Shown piece by piece: positions 1 through 8,022 of a stretch of 64,000 nt of DNA. The stretch spans positions 62,001-126,000 of the forward strand of contig NZ_NNBK01000021.1 in assembly GCF_002803075.1 (NCBI RefSeq). The letters run 5' to 3'. A program made the position numbers and the translations under genes. Source of the DNA: Streptomyces sp. CB01373. Lineage in GTDB: Bacteria; Actinomycetota; Actinomycetes; Streptomycetales; Streptomycetaceae. Below the pieces are notes generated by a model that made no database searches, had not been told where the DNA came from, and saw only the letters and a program-made list of their open reading frames with translations. Numbering within the stretch: position 1 is the stretch's first letter; each line of letters opens with the position of its first letter.

Positions 1-654
1 TGGCTGTACGCGCCGTCCGGGCTCACGGACGGGCCGCTGCCGACACACTACGAGCCGCAGGAGTCGCCGTTCCCGAACCTCCTGTACGGGCAGCAGCGCA
101 ATCCGGCGCGGTACGTGACGCGGTCGCTTCCGGACAACCGCTACGGGCCCAGTGCCGGCGAGCCGGGTTCGGAGGTGTTCCCGTTCGTGGCCACCACCTA
201 CCGGCTCACCGAGCACCACACGGCGGGCGGCATGTCCCGCTGGCTGCCCTATCTGGCGGAGCTGCAACCGGAGTTCTTCTGCGAGGTGTCGCCGGAACTG
301 GCCGCCGAGCGCGGTCTGGAGCACACCGGCTGGGCGACGATCGTCAGTGCCCGGGCCGTCATCGAGGCACGGGTGCTGGTCACCGACCGGGTGCCGCCGC
401 TGACCGTGCACGGCCGCACCCTGCACCAGGTGGGCCTGCCCTACCACTGGGGCCCGAACGGCTACAGCACCGGCGACGCCGCCAACGAACTGCTCCACCT
501 CTCCCTCGACCCCAACGTCCACATCCAGGAGGCCAAGGCGTTCGGCGTCGACATCCGCCCGGGCCGCCGCCCGAGGGGGCCGGCTGCGGTGGAACTGGTC
601 CGCTCCTACCAGGCGCGGGCGGGCATCGACGAGCACACCGGAACCCAGCCCTGA
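1..654 (+). CDS. Formate dehydrogenase alpha subunit, C-terminal part (5' truncated by window edge)
   Basis: The reading frame is open from base 1 and stops at 652-654, so only the last 217 residues are visible. They look like the C-terminal molybdopterin-guanine-dinucleotide binding domain of a large formate dehydrogenase: PTHYEPQESP and NP.RY near the start, then LTEHHTAGGMSRWLPYLAEL, and LPYHWGPNGYSTGDAANEL followed by DPNVHIQEAKAF. In this family the enzyme oxidises formate to CO2 and passes electrons to an iron-sulfur subunit. The active-site residue, often selenocysteine encoded by UGA, would lie upstream of the window, so its identity cannot be read here. The directly following selD/selC/selB/selA genes make a selenocysteine enzyme likely (inference). 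Confidence 0.88.
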   Translation, partial: WLYAPSGLTDGPLPTHYEPQESPFPNLLYGQQRNPARYVTRSLPDNRYGPSAGEPGSEVFPFVATTYRLTEHHTAGGMSRWLPYLAELQPEFFCEVSPELAAERGLEHTGWATIVSARAVIEARVLVTDRVPPLTVHGRTLHQVGLPYHWGPNGYSTGDAANELLHLSLDPNVHIQEAKAFGVDIRPGRRPRGPAAVELVRSYQARAGIDEHTGTQP

Positions 655-673
655 CCGGCGGATCGTGCGGGGC

Positions 674-1696
674 TCACTTCAGGACGACGGAGTGGGCCCC
701 GCGCGGGACGAGTTCACCGATCACCGGAAAGCCGGGGACCTCCCCGGCGATCAGGAGGCCGCCGGAGGTCTGGGCGTCCGCCAGCAGGAGGCGGGTGCCG
801 GCGTCGGCGCCGCCGAAGTCGGTGAACGGCTCCACCCAGGCCAGGTTGCGCCGTGTGCCGCCGCTGACGTAGCCGTCGCGTACGGCCTCGCGGGCGCCGT
901 CCAGGTAGGGCACGGCGGCGGTGTCGATCACCGCCGTCACGTCCGAGGCGCGGGCGAGTTTGTGCAGATGGCCCAGGAGGCCGAAGCCCGTCACATCGGT
1001 GGCGCAGGAGGCCCCGGCGGCCAGGGCGGCGGCGCAGGCGTCCCGGTTGAGGGCCACCATGGTGGCCACGGCCTCCTCGAACCGCTCGCCGGTGGCCTTG
1101 TGGCGGTTGTTCAGTACGCCGAGGCCGAGCGGTTTGGTCAGGGTCAGGGGCAGACCGGGCCGGCCGGCGTCGTTGCGCAGCAGCCGGGCGGGATCGGCCA
1201 GGCCGGTGACGGCCATGCCGTACTTGGGTTCGGGGTCGTCGACGCTGTGCCCGCCGCCCACGTGGCAGCCGGCCCCGGCGGCGACCTCGAGACCGCCGCG
1301 CAGCACCTCGCGGGCCAGCTCGAAGGGCAGCACGTCCCGCGGCCAGGCCAGCAGGTTGACGGCGAGGACGGGGCGGCCGCCCATCGCGTACACGTCCGAC
1401 AGGGCGTTGGCCGCGGCGATGCGTCCCCAGTCGTAGGGGTCGTCGACGACGGGGGTGAAGAAGTCGGCGGTGGACACCACCGCCTGCGTGGCGTCACCCC
1501 CCGCAGGCAGCGCCACGACGGCCGCGTCGTCCCCGGTGGCCAGTCCGACGAGCAGCGGGGTGTCCCCGGTGTCCGGCAGCATGGTGGCCAGCCCGCCGAG
1601 CACGTCCTCCAGCTCACCCGGCGGAATCTTGCAGGCGCAGCCGCCACCATGGGCGAACTGGGTGAGCCGTACGGGGGTTTCATGGGTGGCGGTCAC
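674..1696 (-). CDS. selD: Selenide, water dikinase SelD
   Basis: A 340-residue protein that makes selenophosphate from selenide and ATP, the selenium donor for Sec-tRNA synthesis. Near the N-terminus the segment LTQFAHGGGCACKIPP matches the SelD active-site loop, with the catalytic Cys followed by Ala-Cys-Lys, so this is a cysteine-type SelD and not itself a selenoprotein. Later motifs typical of the AIR-synthase-like fold follow (TGDDAAVV, DVYAMGGRPVLAVNLLAWP, GGHSVDDPEPKYGMAVTG, TDVTGFGLLGHL, TSGGLL). The start is GTG with a GGAG six bases upstream. It converges on the formate dehydrogenase end with only 19 bases between the genes. Confidence 0.96.
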   Translation of the reverse strand: MTATHETPVRLTQFAHGGGCACKIPPGELEDVLGGLATMLPDTGDTPLLVGLATGDDAAVVALPAGGDATQAVVSTADFFTPVVDDPYDWGRIAAANALSDVYAMGGRPVLAVNLLAWPRDVLPFELAREVLRGGLEVAAGAGCHVGGGHSVDDPEPKYGMAVTGLADPARLLRNDAGRPGLPLTLTKPLGLGVLNNRHKATGERFEEAVATMVALNRDACAAALAAGASCATDVTGFGLLGHLHKLARASDVTAVIDTAAVPYLDGAREAVRDGYVSGGTRRNLAWVEPFTDFGGADAGTRLLLADAQTSGGLLIAGEVPGFPVIGELVPRGAHSVVLK

Positions 1697-1805
1697 GCTG
1701 TGCTCCTGTCTCCTGTCTCGATGATCCGGCGCTCTCCCGGTCCCGGTGGACCGGTCGGTGCGCCCGCGCCGTCCGTGCCGGCCTTCCGGTAGCGTGGCCG
1801 CCGGT

Positions 1806-1898
1806 GGAGGCGTGTGGGTGCCTGGTGGCCCTCCCGGTCTTCAAAACCGAGGTGTCCGAGGATCTCGGACAGGCGGGTTCGATTCCCGTCCGCCTCCG
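1806..1898 (+). tRNA. selC: tRNA-Sec (UCA anticodon)
   Basis: A long tRNA-like sequence with acceptor arm GGAGGCG paired to CGCCTCC, discriminator G at 1898 and no encoded CCA. The seven-base anticodon loop CTTCAAA carries UCA at 1841-1843. The extra arm is a perfect 8-bp hairpin (TGTCCGAG with CTCGGACA), as expected for tRNA-Sec, and the T-arm GGTTCGATTCC is intact. It delivers selenocysteine to UGA codons after charging with serine and conversion by SelA. It lies on the plus strand and overlaps the 3' end of selB antisense. A weak -10-like TAGCGT sits at about 1790. Confidence 0.96.
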
Positions 1899-3685
1899 CT
1901 CTCCTCTGTGTCCGCTCGGCAGCGTCTGTGCTGGGCGTCGACTCGTTCCGTGTGGCCGTGGGTGTCGAGGTACTCCAGCAGGGGCACGGCGACTCTGCGG
2001 GTGGTGTCGAGGGCCTTGCGGGCCTCGCTGAGGGTGAAGGGCTGGGGCAGGCGGCGGAGTGCCGCGGTGGCCTCGGCGTCCGCTCCGGGGAGCAGAACGA
2101 TTCCCTCGCCGACCCGCAGCAGGGCACCGGCGGAGACCGCCGCGGCCAGGGCCTTGCGGTCGAGGCCCAGTGCGGTGAGGCGGTCGGCCTCGGGGGCGCG
2201 GAACGGGGCCTTCTCCAGTTCGCGCCGTACCGCGTCGACGGCGGCGCGCACCGGCGGCGGCAGGGTGGGGCCGGCGCTGTCGGACCGGTACAGGCGTCCG
2301 TCGCGGCGCAGCAGGCGCGGCTCGCCCGGTGCCGCGGCGAGGGCGTCCACCAGCGCCCGGTCGGGCAGGTCCAGCAGATGCCGGGCCGCTTCGGCCGGCA
2401 GCCCCGGCTCCATGGGACGCAGGCGTGCGTGCTCCTCGACCGCGGCGGCCAGCCGCTCGCGCAGCCGGGCCCAGTGGGCCTCGTCGGCCAGCCAGTCCCC
2501 GGTGACCGGTTCGGCGGGCGGGGGGATGCCCATGGCCAGCAGGTGGGAGCGGCGGACGAGTCCGCGGCGCCGCAGCTCCGCCGCCCCGTCGGGACGGCCC
2601 GTCATGGCGGACAGTACGGCGGCTCTGGCCCGCCCCGCGCCCCGCCGGGTCAGGTCCGGCGGGCACACGTCGAGCACGGTCACCCCGCAGGGGCTGTGCC
2701 CGCCGCCGGGTTCGCGCAGGACGGCCCGGTCCCCGACGCGCAGGGGCAGCGGGGGGCGCAGGGTCAGCCGGGCGGTGTCCTCGCCGAGGGGGCGGACGTT
2801 CACCGCGACGGCCGCCGTGCCGATGTGCAGGGTGATGTTCCGGGGCAGGTCGCCGACCGGCTCGCCGGTGACGCGGACGTCGATCCGGTCGGGGAACAGC
2901 CAGCGGTCCGGCGCCAACAGCACTTTCCCCCGCCGCAGTTGTCCCGCGAGCGGGCCGTGCACGTTGACCGCGACCCGCGCCACCCCGCTGACGGCCCTCC
3001 GGTCCTGTCGCAGGCACTGGAGTCCGCGCACCCTCAGCGGTTGCGCGCCGGCGCCGCTCACCAGCCGGTCCCCGACGCGCAGGGTGCCCGCGCCGAGCGT
3101 GCCGGTCGCGACGGTGCCGTGGCCGCGCACGGTGAAGGCGCGGTCCAGCCACAGCCGTACGTCCGCGTCGGCGGGCGGTACGGGCAGTGCGCGGGCCATC
3201 TGGGCCAGTTCGGCACGCAGTTGGTCCAGTCCGGCGCCGGTCACCGCGCTCACCGCGACGGACGGCACGGTCCCGAGGGAGGTCCGGGCCAGCCGCTTGA
3301 CGGCCTCGGCGCGCACCGGCTCGGGGTCGGCCAGGTCGCTGCGGGTCACGGCGAGCACGGCGTGCCGTACACCGAGGGCGTCGAGGATCGCGAGGTGCTC
3401 CTCGGACTGCGGCTGCCAGCCCTGGTCGGCGGCGACCACGAACAGCACGGCGGGCACGGGTCCGACCCCAGCCAGCATGGTGGCCACGAACCGCTCGTGG
3501 CCCGGTACGTCCACGAAGGCGAGGCGTTCGCCCCCGGCGTCCTGCGGCGTCCACACGAAGCCGAGGTCGAGGGTGAGTCCCCGGCGCCGCTCCTCCTCGT
3601 AGCGGTCGGGTTCCATCCCGGTCAGGGCCCGCACCAGGGCGGACTTGCCGTGGTCGACATGCCCGGCGGTGGCCAGCACTCGCAT
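1841..3685 (-). CDS. selB: Selenocysteine-specific elongation factor SelB
   Basis: A 614-residue translational GTPase that binds Sec-tRNA and the SECIS hairpin and inserts selenocysteine at UGA. Visible motifs: P-loop GHVDHGKS at residues 8-15, the switch region RRGLTLDLGF, DVPGHERF (G3) and TRSD in the G4 position. EF-Tu-like beta-barrel domains follow, then C-terminal winged-helix repeats. No stop codon occurs until 1841-1843, so the last roughly 19 codons run antisense through tRNA-Sec and the stop TGA is the reverse complement of the UCA anticodon. The C-terminal tail (residues after about 595) is therefore dictated by tRNA sequence and is probably not functional. The gene lies 10 bases downstream of selA, in one transcript. 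Confidence 0.96.
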   Translation of the reverse strand: MRVLATAGHVDHGKSALVRALTGMEPDRYEEERRRGLTLDLGFVWTPQDAGGERLAFVDVPGHERFVATMLAGVGPVPAVLFVVAADQGWQPQSEEHLAILDALGVRHAVLAVTRSDLADPEPVRAEAVKRLARTSLGTVPSVAVSAVTGAGLDQLRAELAQMARALPVPPADADVRLWLDRAFTVRGHGTVATGTLGAGTLRVGDRLVSGAGAQPLRVRGLQCLRQDRRAVSGVARVAVNVHGPLAGQLRRGKVLLAPDRWLFPDRIDVRVTGEPVGDLPRNITLHIGTAAVAVNVRPLGEDTARLTLRPPLPLRVGDRAVLREPGGGHSPCGVTVLDVCPPDLTRRGAGRARAAVLSAMTGRPDGAAELRRRGLVRRSHLLAMGIPPPAEPVTGDWLADEAHWARLRERLAAAVEEHARLRPMEPGLPAEAARHLLDLPDRALVDALAAAPGEPRLLRRDGRLYRSDSAGPTLPPPVRAAVDAVRRELEKAPFRAPEADRLTALGLDRKALAAAVSAGALLRVGEGIVLLPGADAEATAALRRLPQPFTLSEARKALDTTRRVAVPLLEYLDTHGHTERVDAQHRRCRADTEESGGGRESNPPVRDPRTPRF

Positions 3686-3695
3686 GGCGTGGTAC

Positions 3696-5195
3696 CTACC
3701 TTTCCGCCGCCGACCGCACGGCCCCGGTGAGGCGTTCGTCGTCGGCGGGCGGCACCGCGCGCAGATCCAGCAGGCACCGTCCGGCCTCCAGGCGCCCCAC
3801 CACGGGGACCTCCCCGGTGCGCAGGACGGCGGCGTACGACTCCGGCAGGGACAGCGCCGCGCTGGGCAGCGTCACGCCCGGCGCCCCGCCGCCGCCGACG
3901 GTGGCGGTCCCGGCGACGGCCCGGACGTCCTCGACCCCGGCGGCGCCCAGCTCGGCGGCGAGGCGTTCGGCCCGCCGCATGAGTGCGGTCTCGTCGGCGG
4001 TCAGGAACTCCGCCGTCGGGGTCCGCGGGCCCGTCAGGGTCGCCTCCAGCGCGGCCAGGGTGAGCTTGTCCACCCGCAGGGCGCGGGCCAGGGGGTGCCG
4101 GGTGAGGACGCGCAGGAGTTCCGCGTCGCCGAGGAGCAGCCCGCACTGGGGGCCGCCGAGCAGTTTGTCGCCGCTCGCCGTCACCAGTGCCGCGCCGGAC
4201 CTCAACTGGGTCTCGGCGTCGGGCTCCTCGGGCAGCAGCGGATGCGGGGCGAGCAGTCCGGAGCCGATGTCGGCCACCACCGGCACGCCCAGCGCCGACA
4301 GATCGCGGATCCCGGCGGCCCGGGTGAAGCCCGTGATACGGAAGTTGGAGGGGTGGACCTTCAGGACGAACGCCGTGTCGGGGCCGATCACATCGGCGTA
4401 GTCACGGACGGTCGTACGGTTCGTGGTGCCGACCTCGCGGAGCCGGGCCCCGGTGGACACAAGGAGGTCCGGCAGCCGGAAGCCGTCCCCGATCTCCACC
4501 ATCTCGCCTCGGCTGACGACGATCTCCCGGCCCGCGGCGAGCGCGGTGGCGGCGAGGACGAGCGCGGCGGCGCCGTTGTTGACGACGTGGGCCGCGGCGG
4601 CGGACGGCACCCGGCCGCGCAGCGCCTCCAGGGCGCTGCGGCCCCGGCGGGCCCGGACGCCGGTGCGCAGGTCGAGTTCGACGTCCGTGGGTCCGGCGGC
4701 GTCCTGGACCGCCTGCCGGGCCGCCGAGGACAGCGACGCACGGCCGAGGTTGGTGTGCAGCAGGACTCCGGTCGCGTTGATCACCGGGCGCAGCCCGCCG
4801 GCCGACCGCGGCAGCAGCGCCACCGCGGTGTCCGCCACCTGTTCGGGGTCGATGGCGCCCTGGCGCGCCCGCTCCTGTGCCTTCCGGACCGCGGCCTTCA
4901 CCGGGCCCGGTCCGAGCCGCGCCGCCGCGTCCGCCAGGCGCGCGTCCCGCAGGACGGCGTCCGTACGGGGAATCCGCCGCCGGGCATCGCCCACGGCCCG
5001 GCCGTGACCGGTCGGGTCGTGGCCGGTCGAGCCGTGACCGGTCGGGGCGGCGCCGCGGGCGTCCGTACCGGTCTCCTGGCCCGCTCGCTCTCCCGTGACC
5101 TGCTGCTCCACCTGGCCTCTCCGTCCGCAGACCGACCTCGCGGGTGTCAATGCCCGCCCATGGTCCCCCAGTGCCCGCGGCCGTCCGCATGACAC
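3696..5195 (-). CDS. selA: L-seryl-tRNA(Sec) selenium transferase SelA
   Basis: A PLP enzyme converting Ser-tRNA-Sec to Sec-tRNA-Sec with selenophosphate. The family core begins at RRIPRTDAVLRD and contains INATGVLLHTNLGRA, the segment EVGTTNRT, and TASGDKLLGGPQCG with the PLP-binding lysine. The longest frame gives 499 residues, more than the usual 430-470. The excess is a low-complexity Thr/Gly/His-rich N-terminus from degenerate repeats around 4995-5060. A GTG immediately before GDARRR, near 4990, would give a family-length protein, so the start is uncertain. It is upstream of selB in the same transcript. Confidence 0.95.
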   Translation of the reverse strand: MSCGRPRALGDHGRALTPARSVCGRRGQVEQQVTGERAGQETGTDARGAAPTGHGSTGHDPTGHGRAVGDARRRIPRTDAVLRDARLADAAARLGPGPVKAAVRKAQERARQGAIDPEQVADTAVALLPRSAGGLRPVINATGVLLHTNLGRASLSSAARQAVQDAAGPTDVELDLRTGVRARRGRSALEALRGRVPSAAAAHVVNNGAAALVLAATALAAGREIVVSRGEMVEIGDGFRLPDLLVSTGARLREVGTTNRTTVRDYADVIGPDTAFVLKVHPSNFRITGFTRAAGIRDLSALGVPVVADIGSGLLAPHPLLPEEPDAETQLRSGAALVTASGDKLLGGPQCGLLLGDAELLRVLTRHPLARALRVDKLTLAALEATLTGPRTPTAEFLTADETALMRRAERLAAELGAAGVEDVRAVAGTATVGGGGAPGVTLPSAALSLPESYAAVLRTGEVPVVGRLEAGRCLLDLRAVPPADDERLTGAVRSAAER

Positions 5196-5356
5196 GCCGT
5201 ACGCCAGGTCGGGCTTCCGCGCATGCGCCGTCCGGCCGCGCCTCCGGGCGGCCGTTCGGGTACCCGGCCGCGACCGGACGACGCGTCCGGCTCACCCCTG
5301 TCCGTCATGGGGCCGCACGCCGCGGCATGTTGAGGGGATGGCCCGGAGCGTGGCGG

Positions 5357-5770
5357 TCAGCCGCCCGTGTGGTCGGTGCGCAGCCGTACCTGCTCCTCCA
5401 GGCGGCGCAGGCTGCCGTCGAGGGCGTCGCAGGCGGCCCGCTCGCCCGGATCGTGGCGGTCGTCGAAGAACGACAGATGGACGGTCACCTCGCTGGCCCC
5501 GCTGCCGATGCCGGCGACCTGGAGCCAGCCCGCGTAGCCGCCCTGCTCCCGGGTGCCCCACTCGATCCGCATCCGGTCGCGTTCGGCGCGCAGCTGGGCG
5601 GCGGTGTCCCGGTCCGTCTGGTCCTCGTGCACCGTGACGGCGGGGGGCTGCTCCGCGTGCACGTGCAGTTCACCGGGCAGCCAGGCGTCGAACCGGCCGA
5701 TGTCGGCGGCCCGGTCGAAGACGTGCTCGGGCAGAGCGGGCATCGTGCGTGAACGTTCGTACTCGGCCAT
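5357..5770 (-). CDS. SRPBCC-family protein (polyketide cyclase/START-like fold)
   Basis: A 137-residue protein starting MAEYERSRTMPALPEHVFD. It has the layout of small SRPBCC proteins: an N-terminal helix that follows a beta strand, a short acidic middle with alternating strands (LHVHAEQPPAVTVHE, RMRIEWGTREQGGYAGWLQV), and a long C-terminal helix (SLRRLEEQVRLRTDH). The fold binds hydrophobic ligands; no catalytic residues can be named, so substrate and role are unknown. The ATG was chosen because upstream in-frame sequence is a shadow of other frames. It lies 95 bases downstream of the AI-2E-type gene on the same strand and may be cotranscribed with it. Confidence 0.7.
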   Translation of the reverse strand: MAEYERSRTMPALPEHVFDRAADIGRFDAWLPGELHVHAEQPPAVTVHEDQTDRDTAAQLRAERDRMRIEWGTREQGGYAGWLQVAGIGSGASEVTVHLSFFDDRHDPGERAACDALDGSLRRLEEQVRLRTDHTGG

Positions 5771-5865
5771 GACGGCACCGTTCCTCCGCTCGGGGGTCGT
5801 GTCACGGACGCGTGCCCCTTCTGCCGCGGCCGAAAAGCGCCAGCGGAGGAAACGGAAAGGGGACG

Positions 5866-7089
5866 TCAGGGCGGGGCGGGCCACAGTGCGCGCACCACCG
5901 CCCAGGTGACGGAGACGAACGGGACGGCCACCACGGCGCCGACCACGCCCGCGACGATGCCGCCCGCGATGACGGAGACGCCGACGACGAGCGGGTGCAG
6001 GCGCACCGCCCAGCTCATGACCACCGGGTGCAGCACATGTCCTTCGAGCTGGCCGATGACGACGATGAGGGCGAGCACGGCCAGCGCGATGAGCGGGCCA
6101 CGTGCCGCGAGGGCGACCACCGTGGCCACGGCCAGCGCGACCGGTGAGCCCACGAGCGGCACGAACGTGGCGAAGAACACCAGCAGCGTCAGCGGCAGCG
6201 CGAGCGGTACGCGCAGCACCGAGAGGGCGATTCCGACGAGGACGGCGTTGGTTGCCGCCACGATGATGATGCCGCGTGTGTACCCGGCGAACGTCCGCCA
6301 GGCTGCGTACCCGGCCCGGTCCCACACCGGCCGGGCCCGGCTGGGCAGGAGCTGGTCGCGCGCCCACCGCCAGAGCTTCTCGCCGGAGTGGATGAAGAAG
6401 ACGGAGGAGAAGACCGCGAGGGCGGCGCCGGTGACCAGTTCGACGAGCCTGCCGAAGCCGCTGAGCGCGCTGCTGAGGAGCCCGGCGCGGTGGGCGGACA
6501 GGTAGGCCAGGACCTGCTTCTGCAGGTCGGCCAGTTTGCCCCGGCTGAGCCGGAACGGCGGGCGCTGAAGCCACTCCTCGATTCTGTGGATGCCACCGCC
6601 GAACTCGCCCGCGAGCTTGGCCGACTCCCCCGCCACCGTGTGGCCGATGAACGCCAGCAGGGCGAACAGGAACAGGATGCTGCCCACCAGGGCGACGGCG
6701 ACGCAGAGTGCCCGGGGCAGGAAGCGGTTCAGCAGGTCGGTGAGGGGGCGCAGGATCGTGGTGATGACCAGGCCGAGGAACAGGGCCACGGCGATGAGCT
6801 GGAAGCGGCCGAGAACGGTGAAGACGCCGTAGACGGCGATGCCGACGAGGATGAGGCGCCAGGCGTAGGCGGCGGCGACCCGCAGCCAGGGGACGGTGCC
6901 CTCGGCCTTCCGGGCCGCCGGGGCGGTCCGGGCGTGCGGCGGGAGGCGTACGGAGTGCGCCGGGCGGCTGCCGGGCGTCCGGCGCCCGCGGCCCGGCCCG
7001 CCCGCCGGAGCGCCCGCAGCAGCCACCGCGCCTCCCCTTCGTCCGGGGCCCTCTTGAACCTCTTGAGCATCCTGAGCCCTCTTGAGCAC
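5866..7089 (-). CDS. AI-2E transporter (PerM/TqsA) family membrane protein
   Basis: A protein of about 407 residues with the pattern of the AI-2E/PerM family: an N-terminal hairpin of hydrophobic segments (AYAWRLILVGIAVYGVF, LIAVALFLGLVITTILRPL), a central soluble amphipathic stretch (residues 170-230), then five or six further membrane segments with PLALPLTLLVFFATFVPLVGSP, a family hallmark. Members export small molecules or ions; the true substrate is unknown and the name does not imply autoinducer transport. The first 70 residues are Arg/Ala/Pro-rich and poorly constrained, so the start may lie further in, at or before the segment VPWLRVAAAYAW. Confidence 0.82.
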   Translation of the reverse strand: MLKRAQDAQEVQEGPGRRGGAVAAAGAPAGGPGRGRRTPGSRPAHSVRLPPHARTAPAARKAEGTVPWLRVAAAYAWRLILVGIAVYGVFTVLGRFQLIAVALFLGLVITTILRPLTDLLNRFLPRALCVAVALVGSILFLFALLAFIGHTVAGESAKLAGEFGGGIHRIEEWLQRPPFRLSRGKLADLQKQVLAYLSAHRAGLLSSALSGFGRLVELVTGAALAVFSSVFFIHSGEKLWRWARDQLLPSRARPVWDRAGYAAWRTFAGYTRGIIIVAATNAVLVGIALSVLRVPLALPLTLLVFFATFVPLVGSPVALAVATVVALAARGPLIALAVLALIVVIGQLEGHVLHPVVMSWAVRLHPLVVGVSVIAGGIVAGVVGAVVAVPFVSVTWAVVRALWPAPP

Positions 7090-7217
7090 CGTAAGGTCCG
7101 GCCGGGCGGGGGCCGGGGTGCAGTTCGGCCGGGTGGGCGGTCAGCGGGGGCATCAGAGGGAACGGGTGCCCGTACGGCGCACGGTGCCGCGCGGGTGCGC
7201 CGGGGTGGTCCGGCCCG

Positions 7218-7961
7218 TCAGGGCGTCGTCTCCTCCAGCAGTTCGGGGCCGTTGTTGCGCACGTTGTTGACGGCCGGGGAGACGGGCCGGGCGCCGAGCC
7301 TGCCGCCCGCCGGGGGACTCAGCAGCGCCCGCAGTTCGCCGGCGTCGCGATGGCGGGGGTCGAGCCAGGCGTCGTAGTGGTCCGGGGTGAGGGCCAGCGG
7401 CATCCGGGGGTGGACGCGGCCGGCCTCGTCGGTGGCCTCGGTGGTGATGACGGTGCACGTGGTCAGCCAGGCGGCGGGGTCGTCGTCCCGCGCCACGTGC
7501 GGGTCGCGCCAGTACGCGTACAGGCCGGCGAGCGCCATCAGCTCACCGTCCTCGGGACTGATGTAGTACGGCTGCTTGCGCGTCCTGCCGGTGTCCGGGG
7601 ACTTGATCTGCTGCCATTCGTAGAAGCCGTCGGCGGGCAGCAGGCAGCGGTGCCTGACGAAGGCGCGGCGGAAGGCCGGCTTCTCGTGCACGGTCTCCAC
7701 TCGGGCGTTGATCATCCGGGCGCCGGCCCTCACGTCCTTCGCCCAGGACGGGACCAGCCCCCAGCGCAGCGGCCGCAGCTCCCTGCGGACGGCGGCCGGG
7801 GCGCGGTCCTCGCGCGGGGCCCGTTCGAGAACGGCCCACACCTCGTCGGTCGGGGCGACGTTCCAGTTCGGCGCGAGCGCCTCCTCGGGGCGCCACTCGG
7901 TGACCCGGAAATGCCGGACGAGGTCCTGCGGACCTCGGGTGGAGACGTAGCGACCGCACAT
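7218..7961 (-). CDS. SOS response-associated peptidase (SRAP/YedK/HMCES family)
   Basis: A 247-residue protein starting MCGRY. The start is decided by the family: Cys2 becomes the N-terminal nucleophile that forms a thiazolidine crosslink with abasic sites in single-stranded DNA, so the in-frame ATG eight codons upstream is rejected. Conserved blocks are WNVAPT, LRWGLVPSWAKD, NARVETVHEKPAFR and RCLLPADGFYEW, then HPRMPLALTP with the conserved His. It probably shields abasic sites at replication forks (family knowledge). It stands alone, convergent with nothing and 61 bases from the histidine kinase gene end, with no visible LexA box. Confidence 0.93.
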   Translation of the reverse strand: MCGRYVSTRGPQDLVRHFRVTEWRPEEALAPNWNVAPTDEVWAVLERAPREDRAPAAVRRELRPLRWGLVPSWAKDVRAGARMINARVETVHEKPAFRRAFVRHRCLLPADGFYEWQQIKSPDTGRTRKQPYYISPEDGELMALAGLYAYWRDPHVARDDDPAAWLTTCTVITTEATDEAGRVHPRMPLALTPDHYDAWLDPRHRDAGELRALLSPPAGGRLGARPVSPAVNNVRNNGPELLEETTP

Positions 7962-8022
7962 GGGGCCAGGGTGCCACGGTGGCACTGCGGGGAGCGGGAG
8001 CGCCTCACGCCCGCCGGTGGGG

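Noticed and set aside
665..1792. Long plus-strand ORF over selD
   Set aside because: It is the shadow of selD in high-GC DNA; its translation is Gly/Arg/His low-complexity and the selD frame has all family motifs.
1693..2127. 144-codon minus ORF across tRNA-Sec
   Set aside because: The DGNRTRLSEILGHLGFEDRE-type string is the familiar artefact of reading a tRNA antisense; there is no start signal.
5357..7153. 598-codon minus ORF fusing SRPBCC and AI-2E regions
   Set aside because: Only its last 137 codons are a real gene; the rest is out of frame with the AI-2E-type protein.
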